Source: Comamonas sp. (GTDB lineage: Bacteria > Pseudomonadota > Gammaproteobacteria > Burkholderiales > Burkholderiaceae_C). From it: a stretch of 8,317 nt of DNA. Location: contig JAHAYB010000144.1 of assembly GCA_018384835.1 (NCBI GenBank), positions 1 through 8,317 on the forward strand, given 5' to 3'. The notes under the pieces are model-generated. The model was not told the origin of the DNA, made no database searches, and saw only the letters and a list, made by a program, of their open reading frames with translations. This document shows positions 5,778-8,317 of the stretch, piece after piece. The position numbers and the translations under genes are program-made. Numbering within the stretch: position 1 is the first letter of the stretch; each line of letters opens with the position of its first letter.

Positions 5778-6875
5778 TTGATACCGTTAAGCCAAATTTT
5801 TACACGCCAACCAGCGCCCATGTTGGGGCTGGATATTGGCTCTGAGTCCATCAGGCTGGTGGAGTTGAGCAAGGGGCTTCAAGGGCGGTGGCAGTTAGAG
5901 CGCTATGCCAGCGAGCCACTGAAAGCCCAATGGATAAGCGAGGGGTATATCACCGCCTTGGATGAGGTTGCCGACGCGCTCAAGCGCCTACTGAAAAAAT
6001 CAGGAACCAAGGCGAAAACAGCCGCCTTGGCTTTACCTGATACAGCGGTTATCACCAAAACGGTCACGCTACCTAGGGGCTTGAGTGAAGACGAGCTATC
6101 CGTGCAGGTGGATGCCGAAGCCTCCCAGTTCATCCCCTTTGACTTGGATGAGGTCAGCATTGATTTTTCCATCCTCGGCCCCACGCCCAACAACCCCGAT
6201 GATGACGAAGTCTTTTTTGCCGCTACCCGCAAAGACCGGGTGGAAGACCGCCAGCTCTTGGCTCAGCTTGCCGGCCTACAGCCAGTGGTGATTGACGTGC
6301 AGTCCTACGCCAACCGCCTGATGCTGCACCACTTGCAGCAAGTGCAGCAGCAGGCGTGGCAAATTCAGGAGGAAGAGTTGCTAGCCCTGCTCAAAATTGG
6401 CAGCAACGGCTATTTTTTGCAAGTGCTGCGCGGCTCTGAGCAAGAAGTGGTGTATGACTCTGAGCAAGCATTGGGCGGGCAGCGCCTGAGCGAGTTAATC
6501 GCCCAGTATTACGACCTCTCGCTGCAAGAGGCGGAGCAAAAAAAGCACCACAGCGCCCAGCTCCCCGCCGATTACGCCAGCGCCGTACTTGCCCCTTTTT
6601 TAGAGGACCTGGCCCAAGACATCTACCGCGCTTTACAGTTTTTCTTTACTAGCACGGGTTATAGCCAGGTGCAGCATATAGCGTTATTTGGTGGCTCGGC
6701 CTCTTTAGAAGGGCTAACGCAGGCTGTACAGCGGCACACCGGAGCCGTTACCACCTTGCTCAACCCTTTTGCGGGTATGCAGTTGGGAAGCAGTATTCAA
6801 CCATCGCGCCTGCGCCAAGAAGCGGCTAGTTACTTTACCGCCTGCGGCCTGGCATTACGGAGGTTTTACCGGTGA
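5778..6875 (+). CDS. pilM: Type IV pilus assembly protein PilM
   Basis: A cytoplasmic actin-like (FtsA/ASKHA fold) protein of 365 aa. It binds the N-terminal tail of PilN and so links the inner-membrane alignment complex PilNOP to the pilus motor. Visible family features are the nucleotide-binding loop GLDIGSESIRLVEL (17-30), SQFIPFDLDEV (116-126) where relatives have an IPFxLDEV motif, the second phosphate/adenosine segment HIALFGGSASLEGL (300-313), and the C-terminal FTACGLALR (353-361). Translation starts at TTG (5778): AGGGA lies 5 nt before it, and the resulting MIPLSQIF start has the length expected before the nucleotide loop. The internal ATG at 5820 would cut into the fold. It is the first gene of the pilMNO(P) operon, and its stop overlaps the pilN start by 4 nt. 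Confidence 0.95.
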   Translation: MIPLSQIFTRQPAPMLGLDIGSESIRLVELSKGLQGRWQLERYASEPLKAQWISEGYITALDEVADALKRLLKKSGTKAKTAALALPDTAVITKTVTLPRGLSEDELSVQVDAEASQFIPFDLDEVSIDFSILGPTPNNPDDDEVFFAATRKDRVEDRQLLAQLAGLQPVVIDVQSYANRLMLHHLQQVQQQAWQIQEEELLALLKIGSNGYFLQVLRGSEQEVVYDSEQALGGQRLSELIAQYYDLSLQEAEQKKHHSAQLPADYASAVLAPFLEDLAQDIYRALQFFFTSTGYSQVQHIALFGGSASLEGLTQAVQRHTGAVTTLLNPFAGMQLGSSIQPSRLRQEAASYFTACGLALRRFYR

Positions 6876-7456
6876 TTTTAATCAACCTCCTCCCCCACCG
6901 CGAGGCCGCTCGTAAACGGCGCAAAGATAATTTTCAGGCTACCTTATTTGCTAGTTTTTTGATTGGCGTAGCCATTGCAGGCAGCATTTATTTTTATTTT
7001 CAGTGGCGGCTAGAATCGCAGCAAGAACGCATCAATTATTTGCGCACACAAATTACCCAGGTTAACCAGCAAATTAAAGAAATACAAGGGCTGGAGGATG
7101 AAATTCGCATCCTACGTGCTCGCCAAGAGGCGGTGCAATCCTTACAGTCCAACCGCAACCTGCCGGTGTATATGTTTAATGATTTGGTTCAATTATTACC
7201 AGAAGGGGTATTTCTCAATTCCATCAAACAATCCGGTTTTAATGTAGAAATCAGAGGTTCTGCCCAGTCCAATGAGCGGGTATCAGAAGTATTGCGCAAC
7301 CTGGGCGCACAATCGCCCTATTTTGCCAAGCCTGTACTGCGGGAAATTGTCTCTGGCTCTGTGGAAGTGGCTCCTAGAGATTTTCGTAAAGTGGTTAATT
7401 TTGTGATTGTTTTTAACCTTGTTCGTCCCAATGAAGCTGCAAAAAAATTACAATAA
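6872..7456 (+). CDS. pilN: Type IV pilus assembly protein PilN
   Basis: A bitopic inner-membrane protein of 194 aa. The short cytoplasmic N-terminus carries the PilM-docking signature INLLPHRE (4-11), followed by a basic stretch, one transmembrane helix (about 23-44), a periplasmic coiled coil (about 47-92) and a small ferredoxin-like domain (about 98-185, with LPEGVFLNSIKQ at 109-120) that pairs with PilO. It starts at GTG, overlapping the pilM stop as GTGA, with a strong GGAGG (6859-6863) 8 nt upstream, so translation is coupled. It is visibly more AT-rich than mrcA and pilM. Length and domain order are normal for the family. Confidence 0.95.
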   Translation: MILINLLPHREAARKRRKDNFQATLFASFLIGVAIAGSIYFYFQWRLESQQERINYLRTQITQVNQQIKEIQGLEDEIRILRARQEAVQSLQSNRNLPVYMFNDLVQLLPEGVFLNSIKQSGFNVEIRGSAQSNERVSEVLRNLGAQSPYFAKPVLREIVSGSVEVAPRDFRKVVNFVIVFNLVRPNEAAKKLQ

Positions 7457-7480
7457 AATATGCGGTAAAGGAGTATGATT

Positions 7481-8158
7481 ATGGCTATCAGAAAAAAGAA
7501 GGAAAATCAAGAAAGCCTTGCAGAGCGCTTTCAAAAATTTTCTACAGCACTCAAAAGCCAATTTGAAAATCTTGACCCTAAAGACCCCTCCCTATGGCCG
7601 CTTGCCCCCAAAGCACTAATGTGTCTTGGCATTGTGATTGCCGTGCCTATCGCTGCTTGGTATAGCTATTTATCTGGTTTTGAAGAAGATTTAATAGCAG
7701 AACACAATCGAGAAAAACAACTGCGCCAAGAATTTTCTAAAAAATGGGGGCAAGCCGTAGCCTTAGACTCCCTTAAAGCCCAGCGCGAGCAAGTCCATCA
7801 ATACGTGAGCCAGCTAGAAAAGCAACTCCCTAGCAAGGCGGAAATGGCGGCCTTGCTCTCTGATATTAACCAAGCAGGCATGGGGCGCAGTTTACAATTT
7901 GATTTATTTAAACCCGGCAACGAAAACATGCGCGAATACTACGCAGAATTACCTATTACAGTAAGGGTTTCTGGGAAATTTCATGACATGGGGGCATTCG
8001 TCTCTGATATTGCCCACCTCTCGCGCATTGTGACCTTGAACAATATCACCGTCACCAGGGCACAAAAAGATGCTGGCTTAGTATTGGATGCGCAAGTACG
8101 CACCTATCGCTATTTGGACCAGGAAGAAATCAGCTCTCAGCGCAAAGCAGGTAAATAA
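7481..8158 (+). CDS. pilO: Type IV pilus assembly protein PilO
   Basis: A bitopic inner-membrane protein of 225 aa that forms heterodimers with PilN and, with PilP, spans the periplasm toward the PilQ secretin. It has a charged cytoplasmic tail, a transmembrane helix (about 45-65), a periplasmic coiled coil (about 67-117), the family segment LPSKAEMAALLSDINQAG (116-133) and a ferredoxin-like domain with FHDMGAFVSDIAHLSRIVTL (167-186). Two ATGs are available. The first (7475) is only 1 nt from the GGAG (7470-7473), while the second (7481) is 7 nt away, so I use the second; the first would add two residues. It follows pilN after 24 nt. Its stop TAA shares its last A with the next ATG. Confidence 0.94.
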   Translation: MAIRKKKENQESLAERFQKFSTALKSQFENLDPKDPSLWPLAPKALMCLGIVIAVPIAAWYSYLSGFEEDLIAEHNREKQLRQEFSKKWGQAVALDSLKAQREQVHQYVSQLEKQLPSKAEMAALLSDINQAGMGRSLQFDLFKPGNENMREYYAELPITVRVSGKFHDMGAFVSDIAHLSRIVTLNNITVTRAQKDAGLVLDAQVRTYRYLDQEEISSQRKAGK

Positions 8159-8317
8159 TGGCCATGAGCTTGCATCTCCACCGCCCCAACCCTCGCCCCC
8201 ACCCCCCCCCCCACCCCATAACACCCCCCCAGCGGGCCCCACAGGCCCAACTTTTGGGGCTCAAGGCGCGGGGGGTTTAGGGGGGGCCCCGCCCCCCAGC
8301 GCAACAACACCACCCCC
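8158..8317 (+). CDS. Probable start of pilP, sequence unreliable and cut by window end
   Basis: An ATG overlaps the pilO stop (TAATG), with AGGT 5 nt before it, at the place where pilP is found in pilMNOPQ operons; a second in-frame ATG is at 8164. The first codons (MAMSLHLHR) could begin a signal peptide, but no lipoprotein signal or PilP sequence follows. From about 8185 the DNA is dominated by C and G runs (11 C at 8202-8212, 6 G at 8270-8275, 7 G at 8280-8286), and the frame meets TAG at 8278. The call rests on position only; the product cannot be confirmed from this sequence. Confidence 0.35.

Noticed and set aside
6539..6545. A AAA AAG slippery heptamer in pilM, in the dnaX-type frame
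   Set aside because: The zero frame gives a complete PilM. I see no Shine-Dalgarno-like stimulator or clear downstream stem, and the -1 frame encodes nothing recognisable.
7442..7447. A run at the end of pilN that might cause frameshifting into pilO
   Set aside because: A -1 shift would only add about ten residues before a TGA. PilN ends at its normal length, and pilO has its own strong ribosome binding site.

Overview
The window is ordinary proteobacterial chromosome. Several signs point to a betaproteobacterium of the Burkholderiales, probably Alcaligenaceae-like. These are the 3' end of the 23S rRNA, the 5S rRNA, the divergent mrcA // pilMNO(P) arrangement and the type of GGDEF protein. 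The family assignment is an inference from remembered relatives, not from a search.

Left part (1-512): the last ~211 nt of a 23S rRNA gene, a 140-nt spacer containing a small perfect hairpin, a complete 5S rRNA and a strong intrinsic terminator, i.e. the tail of an rrn operon read on the + strand. An AT-rich stretch then leads into a good sigma-70-like promoter (598-625) for a soluble diguanylate cyclase (739-2319, +). This enzyme has a long helical N-terminus, a GGEEF active site and an intact RxxD inhibitory site.

Middle (2316-5625, all on the - strand): mrcA (penicillin-binding protein 1A), then lptM (small outer-membrane lipoprotein that helps LptD mature), then a short ImmA/IrrE-type (M78) protein. 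The three are closely spaced and probably cotranscribed. The M78-like protein has HALGH where HExxH is expected, so the catalytic glutamate is missing while the metal ligands appear kept. Its stop codon overlaps that of the convergent cyclase gene in a shared TTAA.

Right part (5626-8317): a 152-bp divergent promoter region with two inverted repeats and a perfect -10 box for mrcA, then pilM, pilN and pilO (+), the inner-membrane alignment subcomplex of the type IV pilus. pilP should follow. A start codon overlaps the pilO stop, but from about 8185 the sequence turns into C- and G-homopolymers that do not encode a recognisable PilP. The last ~130 bases look like a low-quality contig end.

I found no clearly new biological system. 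The observations most worth checking are the glutamate-less M78 protein placed behind lptM, and the palindromes between mrcA and pilM.
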